A DNA stretch of 47,704 bases from Ignavibacteriae bacterium HGW-Ignavibacteriae-3 (GCA_002839795.1 PGYS01000005.1:1-47704), one strand, 5' to 3'. Counted from the stretch's first letter, positions 36,545-46,249 are shown. A program made the numbers and translations. Notes: generated by a model not told the origin, from the sequence alone.

Positions 36545-37927
36545 ATGACAGACAATTACAAAGGCTACAGAGGGAAAGCGCTTTCAACTTTAAAAAACTT
36601 TAAAGCGCTTGTCTGGAGCGATGTTGAGATAACTACAACAAAAGGGATCTACAATGGTATTATACTCCCCCGTTCTGAAACGGCGGATCCCTTTCACATC
36701 GTAATTAAAATGCCGATTGGCTATAACATTGGCGTTGCCGCTGGTCTTGTCACCGATATTAAAATCAAAGGAAGAAAAGAAGCACACTATAAAATTCCCG
36801 AAAAAGATTTTCCATATGAACCGAACAAGCCGAAAGTTAAACTGCTTGGAACAGGTGGTACTATTGCAAGCCGGCTTGATTACAGAACCGGTGCGGTAAT
36901 TCCGGCCTTCTCTCCAGGAGAACTTTACGGTTCAGTTCCCGAACTTGCCAACTATTGCAATCTTGAAACGGAAAAACTTTACGGTGTTTTCAGCGAGAAT
37001 ATGGGGCCGGATCAATGGAGGGGAACAGCGGAAGCAATTGGAAGAGAAATTGAAAAAGGCGTGGACGGAATCGTAATCGGACACGGAACCGATACTATGC
37101 ATCATACCGCTGCGGTACTCTCATTCATGGTGCAGAATTCACCCATTCCGATAGTAATGGTGGGATCTCAGAGATCGAGTGACCGCCCATCATCCGATGC
37201 TGCACTTAATTTAATGCACAGCGTTAAGACCGCTTCAGAAAGCGATATCGCCGAAGTTATGGTCTGTATGTTCGGACCGACCTCGGACTATTACGGATTG
37301 CTCCACAGAGGAACACGCGTAAGAAAAATGCATTCGAGCTACAGGTCAACATTCAGAACTATCGGAGATATTCCAATTGCAAAAGTAAGCCGTGATGAAA
37401 TCACTCCGCTCCGTCAGGATTACAAACGGCGCCGCAAAGACAGAAACGTAAAGATTAATACAGCATTTGAAGAAAAAGTAAGTATAGTTTACTACTACCC
37501 CAATATGAAACCCGATATTATTGAATCGCTCATTGATACCGATTATAAGGGAATTGTAATTGCAGGAACAGGTCTGGGACATGTGAACAAACCATTATAC
37601 CCGGCGCTCAAACGCGCGCATGAAAAAGGCATTTCAATCTACATGACAGTTCAGACTCTATGGGGTTATGTGCAAATGTATGTTTACGATACCGGACGCG
37701 ATATGATGGAGCTCGGCGTAATTCCGGGGGAAAACATGCTGCCGGAAGTGGCATACATGAAATTGTGCTGGGCATTGGGACAGACGACTGATCAGCAAAA
37801 AGTAAAAGAGATAATGCTTACATCTATCGCCGGTGAAATCACAGAACGGGAACCGAGCAATGGTTACCTTATATATCAGGGGGGCCTGCCGGAAGTTGAA
37901 GAGTTTATTTCGAAATATGTTAAATAG
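36545..37927 (+). CDS. gatD: Glu-tRNA(Gln) amidotransferase subunit D (archaeal-type GatD, asparaginase-like)
   Basis: A 460-residue GatD, which frees ammonia from glutamine for GatE. An N-terminal SH3-like AnsA-associated domain (to about 85, KGIYNGIILPRSE) precedes a two-domain L-asparaginase fold. The catalytic residues of GatD align: Thr106 (GTGGTIAS), Thr182 and Asp183 (GHGTDTMHHTA) and Lys261 (RVRKMHSS). The long N-terminal domain and the HGTDTM/FGPTSDYYG context separate it from AnsA or AnsB. I start at ATG 36545; the upstream frame to 36497 is palindrome sequence. It follows gatE by 51 nt. Confidence 0.95.
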   Translation: MTDNYKGYRGKALSTLKNFKALVWSDVEITTTKGIYNGIILPRSETADPFHIVIKMPIGYNIGVAAGLVTDIKIKGRKEAHYKIPEKDFPYEPNKPKVKLLGTGGTIASRLDYRTGAVIPAFSPGELYGSVPELANYCNLETEKLYGVFSENMGPDQWRGTAEAIGREIEKGVDGIVIGHGTDTMHHTAAVLSFMVQNSPIPIVMVGSQRSSDRPSSDAALNLMHSVKTASESDIAEVMVCMFGPTSDYYGLLHRGTRVRKMHSSYRSTFRTIGDIPIAKVSRDEITPLRQDYKRRRKDRNVKINTAFEEKVSIVYYYPNMKPDIIESLIDTDYKGIVIAGTGLGHVNKPLYPALKRAHEKGISIYMTVQTLWGYVQMYVYDTGRDMMELGVIPGENMLPEVAYMKLCWALGQTTDQQKVKEIMLTSIAGEITEREPSNGYLIYQGGLPEVEEFISKYVK

Positions 37928-37928
37928 G

Positions 37929-37965
37929 GCCATTAACATTACCGTTTTGCGGCTTTCTTAATGGC
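37929..37965 (+). terminator. Hairpin after gatD
   Basis: GCCATTAA (37929-37936) pairs with TTAATGGC (37958-37965), with a possible inner CCG/CGG pair; it begins 2 nt past the gatD stop. There is no T run, so terminator function is uncertain. Confidence 0.45.
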
Positions 37966-38031
37966 TATGTATTAGGCCGGTAATAGTTTTCAGTCAGCAA
38001 AATCAATTAACAAAATATAAATCATTAGAAT

Positions 38032-38784
38032 ATGAAAGTTGGGTTTGTATCAGACATTCACGAAGACATTGCTAATTTAGAACAGGCGTTAAATGTAATT
38101 CTAAATGAAAATTGTGAAAAAATTATTTGTCTCGGCGATATTATCGGCTTCGCAATTCCCTTCTATAAGAATATAGCATCAAGAGATGCGGATGCCAGCG
38201 TGAAGACTGTGGCGAAGAACTGCTCCGAGGCTGTCGTCGGGAACCATGATTTATACTCAATCAAAAAAATCCCTTTAAATAATGCCGGCTTCGATTACGG
38301 CGAAGATTGGTATTCCCTCGATTATGAAACGCGTTCAAAACTTGCAAGAAACCGGATTTGGCTCTATGAAGACAGCGAAATTCCCTGTCTGCTTAGCGAA
38401 GAATCGGTTTCGTTTTTAGATTCACTTAAAGAGACTAAAGTCATCAGTCTCGATAACATCTCAATCTTTATCTCACATTTTTGTCATCCGGATTATACGG
38501 GCTCAAGCATTCACTTCCCTTCCGAAGGATTTCATCTTAAAAATCACTTTGCCGCAGCCGTTGCTGAAAATTGCAAATTAAGTTTTTCCGGGCATGGTCA
38601 TCCGGAAGGATGCTTAATCGGAAACAGCGATAAAATTATCAATCTTGGATTTGGGACACACGTGCTTAAGGATGAGCAGCAGTGGATTGTAGTGCCGAGT
38701 ATCGCGAGAACAAGCCGTAAAAACGGCGTACTAATTTTTGATTCGGCAGAAATGTCATTGAACATTATTCCTTTGAAAGGATGA
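38032..38784 (+). CDS. Calcineurin-like metallophosphoesterase
   Basis: A 250-residue phosphoesterase of the YfcE/MJ0936-like group. Metal-binding motifs are visible: FVSDIHED at residues 5-12, GDIIGF near 36, GNHDLYS near 75, and later HFCHPD and SGHGHPEG. These enzymes cleave phosphodiesters or phosphomonoesters using two metals; the physiological substrate is unknown. It is followed after 25 nt by the membrane sensor gene, which suggests co-transcription and perhaps a nucleotide-signal turnover role, an inference from position only. Confidence 0.88.
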   Translation: MKVGFVSDIHEDIANLEQALNVILNENCEKIICLGDIIGFAIPFYKNIASRDADASVKTVAKNCSEAVVGNHDLYSIKKIPLNNAGFDYGEDWYSLDYETRSKLARNRIWLYEDSEIPCLLSEESVSFLDSLKETKVISLDNISIFISHFCHPDYTGSSIHFPSEGFHLKNHFAAAVAENCKLSFSGHGHPEGCLIGNSDKIINLGFGTHVLKDEQQWIVVPSIARTSRKNGVLIFDSAEMSLNIIPLKG

Positions 38785-38809
38785 TTCATACCTCACCATG
38801 GAGAAGAAA

Positions 38810-41704
38810 ATGGAAAGCGCCCACAGGTCAAGCAAAAGGAATTTTTTTATCAGAATTCTGCTTCCCACGTTTCTGACAATTCTTTTATTCATTGTTGTTT
38901 TCTTTGCTCTCTTCATACCGCAGTTTGAAAATACAATTTTGGACAGAAAACGAGAGATGATCAGGGAGCTGACAAATTCCGCATGGAGCATCCTTGATAA
39001 ATGGCATCTTGCCGAAAAACGAGGTGAAGTTACAATTGAAAAAGCACAGGAAATGGCAATCTCTCAGGTACAGGGTCTGAGATACGGTGAGGAGTCGAAA
39101 GATTATTTTTGGATTACAGATTTTTCGCCTGCTATGATCATGCATCCTTACCGCTCCGATCTGAATAAAAAAGATCTGTCTGATTTAAAAGATTCGCACG
39201 GCAAAAAACTTTTTGTTGAAATGGCCGATACGGCGGTAAAAAGCGGCGATGGTTTTGTAAACTACATGTGGCAATGGAAGGATGACTCCACCAAAATAGT
39301 CCCCAAACTTTCTTACGTAAGATCTTTTTCTCCATGGAAATGGATTATAGGCACCGGCATTTATATTGAGGACGTTCGCAATGAGATTGCTCAGTTAGAA
39401 AAAAAAATCATTGCAGTCTCAATCGGAATTACACTTGCAATTTCGGTTTTCCTGTTTTTTATAGCGTATCAGAGTTTATCCACTGAGAAGCTGAGGCAGC
39501 ACGCGGAAATTGAACTGCATGAATCAAGAGAAAAATACAGGGCGTTGGTTGAAGCCTCCTCAGAAGGATTAATAATGATTCTGGACGGCGGGCAGATATT
39601 CTACAACAGAACGCTATACAATATGCTGGGTCATCAACAGGATTCTCCGGACATTGTTCTGTCAGACTTGTTTATAGAACAGCCTCACTTAAAATCTATA
39701 GATACCAAAAATTTACGAATAATTAATCACGATGCCGGCGGTCTGGATCAGGCCGAGACTAAAATTAAAAAAGCCGATGGTACATTATTAAATGTTCTCA
39801 TAAATGCCTCCCCGATCACTTTCCTAAACAGCAGAGGAATTGTCCTGAGTGTAAAAGATATAAGCGTTAACAAAATGATAGAAGCCGAACTTGACAAGAG
39901 TAAGGAAAAATATTTAGCACTGACAAATAAACTTTCTATAGGGATTTTCCGCACGGTCCTAAAAAAAGAATTCATGTTTATTGAAGCGAACAACGCCGCT
40001 TTAGATCTGCTTAAAATTAAAGATCAGGAGACTTTGCTTTCTTCATCACTGAATGATTGCTTTGAGGATGAGGCGGATTTTCAATCCTTTTATGATGATT
40101 TAGTTAAGAATATATCCATTCAGAACAGAGTAGTGTCAATAAACCAGGCCGGCTCTAAAGCCGTAGTTTCAATCTCTGCGATTCTAGTTAAAGACAGCAG
40201 TGAGGAAAAAGAACACATTGAGGGAATCATTGAAGATATGTCAGAGCAGAGCAAGAGCAGTAAGGTCAGGGACGAACTGATTTATGAATTGCAGACGGCT
40301 TTTTTATTTCTCGGCAAATCTATCGAGCCATTTGTAAAACCGATACCGAAATGCAAGCATAATTCAGCTGCTGCAGAGGCTATTAACATGCTTTCGCTTT
40401 ATAAGAGCGATTGTTTGCTGATTGTAGATCAGGAGGAAATCCCGATAGGATTTTTGTCAGAGTCCGATATTCGAATGAGCCTTCATACACACGCGGGAAA
40501 CTTAAATAAACCAGTTTATGAATTTATGAGTTCCCCTCTGATTTCCATCCGGGAAAACGGAACAATATTCGACGCAATATCAAAATTATATGATCATAGA
40601 ATACAGCACCTGGTTTATAAAGACTCAGACGGAAAAATTCAGGGGGTTATTGCCGCAAAAGATTTACAAAATTCTTTTCACGCATCATATCTGTTTTTTA
40701 TTCAAAAAATCCGTGGCGCATCTTTAATTTCCGAACTGTCTTTATATTATACTCAGTTAATTGTATTGGTTAAATCTCTAATTGACCGGCAGACCAATAT
40801 CGCGGATGTTACTAAAGTGATAACGGTAATTTCCGATTCGGTTTTTTCATCAGTGGTAAAACTTGCAGTGAATAAACTGGGCGAACCACCGGCAAAATTT
40901 TCATTTATTGTGCTTGGAAGTGCGGGACGGTCCGAACAGACCCTGGCCACCGACCAGGATAATGCAATAATATTCGAAGATGTGAGCCCTGAGAGAGAAG
41001 AATCAACAGTAAAATATTTTATAAGACTTGGCGAGATTGTTGCATTCGACCTGAATCAGATCGGTTATAATTTCTGCCGGGGCGATATAATGGCACGAAA
41101 CCCTAAATGGTGCAAACCGGTATCCGTCTGGAAAAACTACTTCACCGATTGGGTGACCAACGCAAGCCCGCAGGATCTGCTGGATATAAAGATATTTTTC
41201 GATTTCCGCAGTGTATATGGAGATGATTCCCTTGCCGCTCAGTTGCAAAACCACATTTCTCATATAACTTCCGGATACAACTCTTTCTTTGTATACCTCT
41301 CCGAAAGCATATCGCAGTTCCAGATGCCGGAGGGAGCGGTTAAGTTGAAATCTTCATTCGACATCAAAATGGTTCTTCTTCCGCTTGTCGATTGTATGCG
41401 CTTATACTGTCTGAAAAAAAATATTTCCGGGACAAACACAATTGAACGGCTCGATCATCTCTATTCAAAAGGCATCTTCTCCAAAACAGCATACAGAAAT
41501 ATTCTTCAGGCCTACAGTTTCTTAATGCAAAAGAGATTCGAACATCAGTCAACCTTATACTCGCTTAATCAGGCAATCGATAATCAAATTAACCCGCTTG
41601 AGCTTTCAGAGTTTGATTTAGTGTTATTCAAAAGATCCCTCTCCGTTATTGAGGATCTGCAAAACAAGATTCGGCTGGATTTTAAAGGTACACTGGCCGT
41701 ATAG
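38810..41704 (+). CDS. Membrane sensor: Cache-PAS-PAS-CBS-DUF294 nucleotidyltransferase-like protein
   Basis: A 964-residue signalling protein, with no kinase, GGDEF or phosphatase output. In order: TM1 (about 14-36); periplasmic single Cache domain (about 41-190, GEESKDYFWITD, HPYRSDLNKKDLSD, WKWIIGTGIYIEDV); TM2 (about 200-222); two PAS domains (about 240-360 and 365-480); a CBS pair (about 515-625, FLSESDIR and GVIAAKDL); a DUF294 nucleotidyltransferase-like domain (GSAGRSEQT at 703-711, DQDNAIIF from 715); and the DUF294 C-terminal helices. I start at ATG 38810, which has GGAG 6 nt upstream, in preference to 38798. It adjoins DUF485 and symporter genes, a known DUF294 context. Confidence 0.85.
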   Translation: MESAHRSSKRNFFIRILLPTFLTILLFIVVFFALFIPQFENTILDRKREMIRELTNSAWSILDKWHLAEKRGEVTIEKAQEMAISQVQGLRYGEESKDYFWITDFSPAMIMHPYRSDLNKKDLSDLKDSHGKKLFVEMADTAVKSGDGFVNYMWQWKDDSTKIVPKLSYVRSFSPWKWIIGTGIYIEDVRNEIAQLEKKIIAVSIGITLAISVFLFFIAYQSLSTEKLRQHAEIELHESREKYRALVEASSEGLIMILDGGQIFYNRTLYNMLGHQQDSPDIVLSDLFIEQPHLKSIDTKNLRIINHDAGGLDQAETKIKKADGTLLNVLINASPITFLNSRGIVLSVKDISVNKMIEAELDKSKEKYLALTNKLSIGIFRTVLKKEFMFIEANNAALDLLKIKDQETLLSSSLNDCFEDEADFQSFYDDLVKNISIQNRVVSINQAGSKAVVSISAILVKDSSEEKEHIEGIIEDMSEQSKSSKVRDELIYELQTAFLFLGKSIEPFVKPIPKCKHNSAAAEAINMLSLYKSDCLLIVDQEEIPIGFLSESDIRMSLHTHAGNLNKPVYEFMSSPLISIRENGTIFDAISKLYDHRIQHLVYKDSDGKIQGVIAAKDLQNSFHASYLFFIQKIRGASLISELSLYYTQLIVLVKSLIDRQTNIADVTKVITVISDSVFSSVVKLAVNKLGEPPAKFSFIVLGSAGRSEQTLATDQDNAIIFEDVSPEREESTVKYFIRLGEIVAFDLNQIGYNFCRGDIMARNPKWCKPVSVWKNYFTDWVTNASPQDLLDIKIFFDFRSVYGDDSLAAQLQNHISHITSGYNSFFVYLSESISQFQMPEGAVKLKSSFDIKMVLLPLVDCMRLYCLKKNISGTNTIERLDHLYSKGIFSKTAYRNILQAYSFLMQKRFEHQSTLYSLNQAIDNQINPLELSEFDLVLFKRSLSVIEDLQNKIRLDFKGTLAV

Positions 41705-41875
41705 GAGTTAATGGCTTCCTGCGGTGATTCGAAAGTTAAGAAAAGCCTGTTTAGAGAAGAATTTTCTTTGTTTTTGAACGATAAAGCCATAATTTTCGAC
41801 AACAAATAAAGACAACTTTGTCTTAATCTTCTGTGCATTTCAGAAATTTATTTTTAAAAAGCTAAAAGGAGAATT

Positions 41876-42190
41876 ATGAGAATTAACGAAGAAAGGGTAA
41901 AAGAGATTGTTAATTCCGCAAAATTTAAGGATCTGGTCGCCAAGCGGCTGAAATTTTCCTTAACCCTCACGTCAATTATGCTGATAGTTTATTTCGGGTT
42001 TATTTTGGTTATTGCCTTCTATAAAGAACTTCTCGCCGTAAAAATCGGGGAACATATTACGCTCGGATTACCGATAGGAATCGGGATTATTTTATTCGCA
42101 TGGATATTGACAGGAGTTTACACCCGTTGGGCGAATAAATCATATGATAAGAGCGTAAGAGAACTTCGCAATCAGGTTTTAGAAAAATAA
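41876..42190 (+). CDS. DUF485 membrane protein
   Basis: A 104-residue protein with two transmembrane helices (about 28-50 and 62-84) and the DUF485 end signature, GVYTRWANKSYDKSVRELR. DUF485 proteins almost always precede an ActP-type acetate symporter, as here (41 nt downstream), and are thought to be a small partner of it. AAGGAG lies 5 nt before the ATG. The 171-nt gap from the sensor gene may contain its own promoter, though I see no clear match. Confidence 0.92.
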   Translation: MRINEERVKEIVNSAKFKDLVAKRLKFSLTLTSIMLIVYFGFILVIAFYKELLAVKIGEHITLGLPIGIGIILFAWILTGVYTRWANKSYDKSVRELRNQVLEK

Positions 42191-42231
42191 CTTCGACCAA
42201 ATCTGGATTAATATTTTAAGGAGATTTTACT

Positions 42232-43779
42232 TTGGAAAATTTTCAATCAACTCTTGGGCAGGTAAATATTGCGTCGATAGTAATATTCTTCGCCTTTGTA
42301 GCAATAACATTATTTATAACATACTGGGCCGCAAAAAAGACAAAAACAACATCTGAATTCTATGCCGCCGACCGCAGCATTTCAGGATTTCAGAACGGTC
42401 TTGCTTTAGCGGGTGATTATATGAGCGCGGCTTCTTTTCTCGGAATAGCAGGAATGGTTGCTTTGAAGGGCTACGATGGACTTATCTACTCGATTGGATT
42501 TTTAGTGGGCTGGCCTCTTGTAATGTTTTTGATTGCTGAGCCTCTGCGGAATTTAGGCAAGTTTACTTTTGCCGATGTAGTTGCATTCCGCCTTAAACAA
42601 AAACCGGTTAGGATTGCTTCTTCATTCGGTTCTCTTATGACGATAATTTTTTATTTGATTGCTCAAATGGTTGGCGCCGGTTCATTAATTACAACCCTCT
42701 TCGGCTTACCATATGAAACCGCAATATTGATTGTGGGAGTAGTTATGATTTCATATGTACTCTTTGGAGGAATGCTTGCTACAACCTGGGTACAAATAAT
42801 TAAAGCGTGCCTGCTGCTTGGCGGCGCAACCCTGCTTGTTATAATGACCTTATCATACTTCGACATGAATCCGGTGAAGCTTATAGAAGCGGCCGCGGCA
42901 AAATACTCGGATAAAGTTTTATCTCCGGGAGGATTTGTAACAAATCCATGGGATGCAATTTCATTAGGCATTGCTCTTATTCTCGGAACAGCGGGACTGC
43001 CTCATATTCTAATGCGTTTCTTTACAGTTCCGGATGCCAAGCAAGCCAGAAAATCTGTATTCATTGCCACCGGATTAATCGGTTACTTCTATATTCTGAC
43101 ATTTGTAATTGGTTTTGGCGCAATGGTGCTGGTTGGTCAGGATGTAGTAACAGTCTTTGATAAAGGGGGCAACATGGCTGCCCTGCTCTTAGCAGAATCT
43201 GTAGGCGGACAGTTCTTTTTAGGATTTATTGCTGCCGTTGCTTTTGCTACAATTCTGGCTGTAGTGGCCGGTTTAACATTATCCGGCGCCTCAACTTTAT
43301 CGCATGATCTTTATGTAAGTGTTATTAAAAAAGGCAAAGCGGATGAAGCCGGAGAAGTTAAAGTAGCCAGAATCGCCACATTATTCATTGGCGTCCTCGC
43401 GATAATCCTTGGACTCATATTCAAAGGGCAGAATGTTGCTTTCATGGTGGGATTAGCCTTCGCTATCGCGGCAAGCGCAAATTTTCCATCACTGCTTTTG
43501 TCAATAGTCTGGAAAAAATTTACGACCAAAGGGGCCGTAACAAGTGTTATTACGGGAGCTGGATTAGCTATTATTCTTATTATTCTAAGTCCTACTGTCT
43601 GGGTAGATTTATTCCATTATGATAAAGCAATTTTTCCTTTAAAAAATCCGGCTTTGGTTTCTATGACCGCCTCATTTATAGTCGGCATTGTTGTTTCACT
43701 GGCTTCACCTGAAAAAGAGGCTCAGGATAAATTCGAGGACGAAAAACTTAGAACATATCTGGGAATTGGCGCAGAATAA
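42232..43779 (+). CDS. Sodium/solute symporter, ActP-like (acetate or related carboxylate), TTG start
   Basis: A 515-residue SSS-family symporter with about 13 helices. The segment SGFQNGLALAGDYMSAASFLG near residues 46-66 (Na+ and substrate site region) is nearly identical to ActP, and the preceding DUF485 supports acetate or a short-chain monocarboxylate as substrate. The start codon is TTG at 42232 with AAGGAG 8 nt upstream. The neighbouring outer-membrane porin and DUF294 sensor fit a dedicated uptake module. Substrate is inferred. Confidence 0.92.
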   Translation: MENFQSTLGQVNIASIVIFFAFVAITLFITYWAAKKTKTTSEFYAADRSISGFQNGLALAGDYMSAASFLGIAGMVALKGYDGLIYSIGFLVGWPLVMFLIAEPLRNLGKFTFADVVAFRLKQKPVRIASSFGSLMTIIFYLIAQMVGAGSLITTLFGLPYETAILIVGVVMISYVLFGGMLATTWVQIIKACLLLGGATLLVIMTLSYFDMNPVKLIEAAAAKYSDKVLSPGGFVTNPWDAISLGIALILGTAGLPHILMRFFTVPDAKQARKSVFIATGLIGYFYILTFVIGFGAMVLVGQDVVTVFDKGGNMAALLLAESVGGQFFLGFIAAVAFATILAVVAGLTLSGASTLSHDLYVSVIKKGKADEAGEVKVARIATLFIGVLAIILGLIFKGQNVAFMVGLAFAIAASANFPSLLLSIVWKKFTTKGAVTSVITGAGLAIILIILSPTVWVDLFHYDKAIFPLKNPALVSMTASFIVGIVVSLASPEKEAQDKFEDEKLRTYLGIGAE

Positions 43780-43817
43780 TTTTTTTTGACAAATTACTAT
43801 TTATATAGAGGCGATAA

Positions 43818-45044
43818 ATGAAAAGAGTATTTCTCATCTTCGGAATAATTTTTTTACTGAATATTTCCGCTGAGGCCCAGGGGGATAAATCAAGCTTTGG
43901 GATAAGTCTTACGGGGTTTGTGAAGACCGACATTATGTACGATACGCGGCAGACAGTGGCAATACGTGAAGGTCATTTTTTACTTTATCCATCACCCGAA
44001 TTATTGGATAAAAACAACAATGATATAAACGCCAAACCGAACTTTAATATTCTTTCTATTCAAACACGCTTAACCGGAAAGATTTCGGCGCCAGATGCCT
44101 TCGGCGCCAAAACCTCCGGTCAGCTCGAAGGTGAATTTTTCGGCACATCAGAAGGAGACGTTAACGGATTCAGACTTCGGCACGCATATGTAAAATTGGA
44201 TTGGGAAAACTCTTCATTGCTTGTCGGGCAGGCGTGGCATCCTATGTTCATTACCGAAATGTTCCCCGGAGTAGTTTCATTCAACACAGGCGTGCCTTTC
44301 CAGCCGTTTTCAAGAAATCCTCAAATAAAATTTACCCGGTCATTTGATAATGTTAAATTAATTCTGGCGGCTGTTGCTCAAAGGGATTTTCAAAGTAATG
44401 GGCCGAGCGGTTTCTCCTCCTCCTATTTACGAAATGCCGTTATCCCCAATCTTCATGCTCAACTTCAATACGCGAGCAGCGGTCACCTGGCCGGAGTCGG
44501 TGTAGATTACAAAAAACTAACCCCGAGATTAGTTACGGCAAAGAATGTATCAACGGATGAATCCATTTCGGGATTTTCAGCAATCGGATATCTGAAGTTA
44601 AATCTGGATCCGGTTACCTTGAAAGCGGAAGGAATTTACGGCCAGAATATTCCTGACCTGATGCAGATTGGGGGTTATGCGGTAAAATCAATAGACGCAA
44701 CAAACGGGCAGGAGACATACACTCCCCTCTCAAACTTTACTGCCTGGGGAGAAATCTCCACAGGCAAGGAAACAGAATACGCGATATTTTTTGGTTATTC
44801 CAAAGCTTTGGGCGCGCCGGATAATATTACTGGCGCTTATTATGGAAGAGCAACAGATATCGAAAGTATTTACAGAGTTTCTCCGCGCATTCAATTTAAT
44901 TCCGAAAAAACACGTATTTCAACCGAACTCGAATACACCTCCGCCGGTTATGGAACTCCAAACAATTTAAATAAAGGTAAGATCGAAAAAGTGAATACAG
45001 TTTCTAATTTACGACTTCTTCTTTCATTTATTTATTTCTTCTAG
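43818..45044 (+). CDS. Outer-membrane porin-like beta-barrel protein (DcaP-like)
   Basis: A 408-residue exported protein: signal peptide 1-20 (ISAEAQ), then alternating amphipathic strands throughout, including GFVKTDIMYDT near the start, LRHAYVKLDWENSSLLVGQ in the middle and a last strand ending in Phe (LLLSFIYFF), the usual signal for outer-membrane assembly. The order of early motifs resembles DcaP-type porins. It lies 38 nt downstream of the symporter and probably passes its substrate. Terminator at 45058. Confidence 0.78.
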   Translation: MKRVFLIFGIIFLLNISAEAQGDKSSFGISLTGFVKTDIMYDTRQTVAIREGHFLLYPSPELLDKNNNDINAKPNFNILSIQTRLTGKISAPDAFGAKTSGQLEGEFFGTSEGDVNGFRLRHAYVKLDWENSSLLVGQAWHPMFITEMFPGVVSFNTGVPFQPFSRNPQIKFTRSFDNVKLILAAVAQRDFQSNGPSGFSSSYLRNAVIPNLHAQLQYASSGHLAGVGVDYKKLTPRLVTAKNVSTDESISGFSAIGYLKLNLDPVTLKAEGIYGQNIPDLMQIGGYAVKSIDATNGQETYTPLSNFTAWGEISTGKETEYAIFFGYSKALGAPDNITGAYYGRATDIESIYRVSPRIQFNSEKTRISTELEYTSAGYGTPNNLNKGKIEKVNTVSNLRLLLSFIYFF

Positions 45045-45057
45045 AACTTAAGTTTAC

Positions 45058-45086
45058 GGCTGGTCATTTAAGCGGCCAGCCATTTT
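45058..45086 (+). terminator. Terminator after the porin gene
   Basis: GGCTGGTC (45058-45065) pairs with GGCCAGCC (45074-45081), including one G-U pair, around an 8-nt loop, then ATTTTC. It begins 13 nt after the porin stop. Confidence 0.7.
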
Positions 45087-45178
45087 CTCGCCAAAAAAAT
45101 ATCCGTGTCAAATTTTCGGTGGATGTAGCTATTGAATGTTTGTATTATAACACATCAAAATTTGAATTGGAAGTTTTC

Positions 45179-46249
45179 ATGAATCATTTAAATATCACGC
45201 AAACCCTTCCTCCCAAAACAGAGATGGAGCAGGCATATAAAAAAAGTGACGGTTCTTATGACGGAATATTTTATCTGGCCGTCCGAAGTACAGGAATCTT
45301 CTGCCGTCCTTCATGCTCTGCCAGAAAACCGCTGCCTAAAAATGTTGAATACTTTCCTTCTCCGAAAGAAGCTTTATTCGCAGGCTACCGTCCTTGTAAA
45401 AGATGCCGTCCTCTTGAAGTGCATGGGACTCCACCTGATTGGGTTTCTAAATTATTAAATATTATTGAAGCTGATCCGGCCGCCCGCTATAATGATCAGT
45501 TTCTCCGCTCAATTGAAATTGATCCTGCCCGGGCAAGAAGATATTTTTTAAAAAATTACGGAATGACATTTCAGGCGTATTGCCGCGGAAGAAGACTTGG
45601 AATTTCTTTCGAACAGATACGTAATGGAAAAGATCTTGATGATGTCGCTCTGGGACACGGATATGAATCCCACAGCGGTTTCCGTGATGCATTCGTAAAA
45701 ACTTTCGGCAAACCTCCCGGAAAAAGTAAAACATCGGACTGCATTTTAACCGCATGGATTGAGAGTCCAATGGGACCGTTAGTAACAGCTGCAACTGATA
45801 ATGGAATTTGCCTTCTGGAGTTCTCCGACAGAAGAATGCTGGATGCGCAGTTCACAGCATTAAGAAAATATTTTAAGTCTCCCATTGTTCCCGGAGAGAA
45901 CAAACACATTATTTTACTTCGTAAGGAATTAAAAAAATATTTTGAGGGCTCGCTCAATAAATTTACAGTGCCGCTCATCTATCCCGGAAGTGAGTTTCAG
46001 CAAAAAGTCTGGAATCAGCTTTTGAAAATTCCGCTTGGAAAAACATTGTCGTATGAAGAGATGGCTATCAAGATCGGCTCACCAAAAGCACAGCGCGCTG
46101 TCGGACACGCCAATGGTCTGAACCGGATAGCTATCATTATTCCGTGTCACAGGGTCGTGAATAAAAACGGTGAGCTTGGTGGATACGGCGGAGGTCTCTG
46201 GCGCAAACAAAGACTGCTTGAACTTGAGAGAAAAGAGTTGAATAGATAA
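45179..46249 (+). CDS. ada: Ada-type bifunctional alkylation-repair protein and regulator
   Basis: A 356-residue protein matching the length of E. coli Ada. The N-terminal methyl-phosphotriester domain has its four zinc cysteines: Cys42, Cys46 (GIFCRPSCSARKP), Cys73 and Cys76 (RPCKRC). An AraC-type helix-turn-helix covers about 85-180 (VALGHGYESHSGFRDAF), and the O6-methylguanine-DNA methyltransferase domain follows with acceptor Cys323 (IPCHRVV). It removes methyl damage and, once methylated at the N-terminal cysteine, activates repair genes. The ATG at 45179 (GGAAG upstream) is preferred to the GTG at 45119. No Ada box is recognised in its upstream region. Confidence 0.95.
   Translation: MNHLNITQTLPPKTEMEQAYKKSDGSYDGIFYLAVRSTGIFCRPSCSARKPLPKNVEYFPSPKEALFAGYRPCKRCRPLEVHGTPPDWVSKLLNIIEADPAARYNDQFLRSIEIDPARARRYFLKNYGMTFQAYCRGRRLGISFEQIRNGKDLDDVALGHGYESHSGFRDAFVKTFGKPPGKSKTSDCILTAWIESPMGPLVTAATDNGICLLEFSDRRMLDAQFTALRKYFKSPIVPGENKHIILLRKELKKYFEGSLNKFTVPLIYPGSEFQQKVWNQLLKIPLGKTLSYEEMAIKIGSPKAQRAVGHANGLNRIAIIIPCHRVVNKNGELGGYGGGLWRKQRLLELERKELNR

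Noticed and set aside
41809-41824. AAGACA-ACTT-TGTCTT hairpin as a terminator between the sensor and DUF485 genes
   Set aside because: The stem is 6 bp, AT-rich and lacks a T run.
43786-43807. TTGACA and TATATA as a promoter for the porin gene
   Set aside because: The boxes are only about 10 nt apart, too close for either promoter type; co-transcription with the symporter is simpler.
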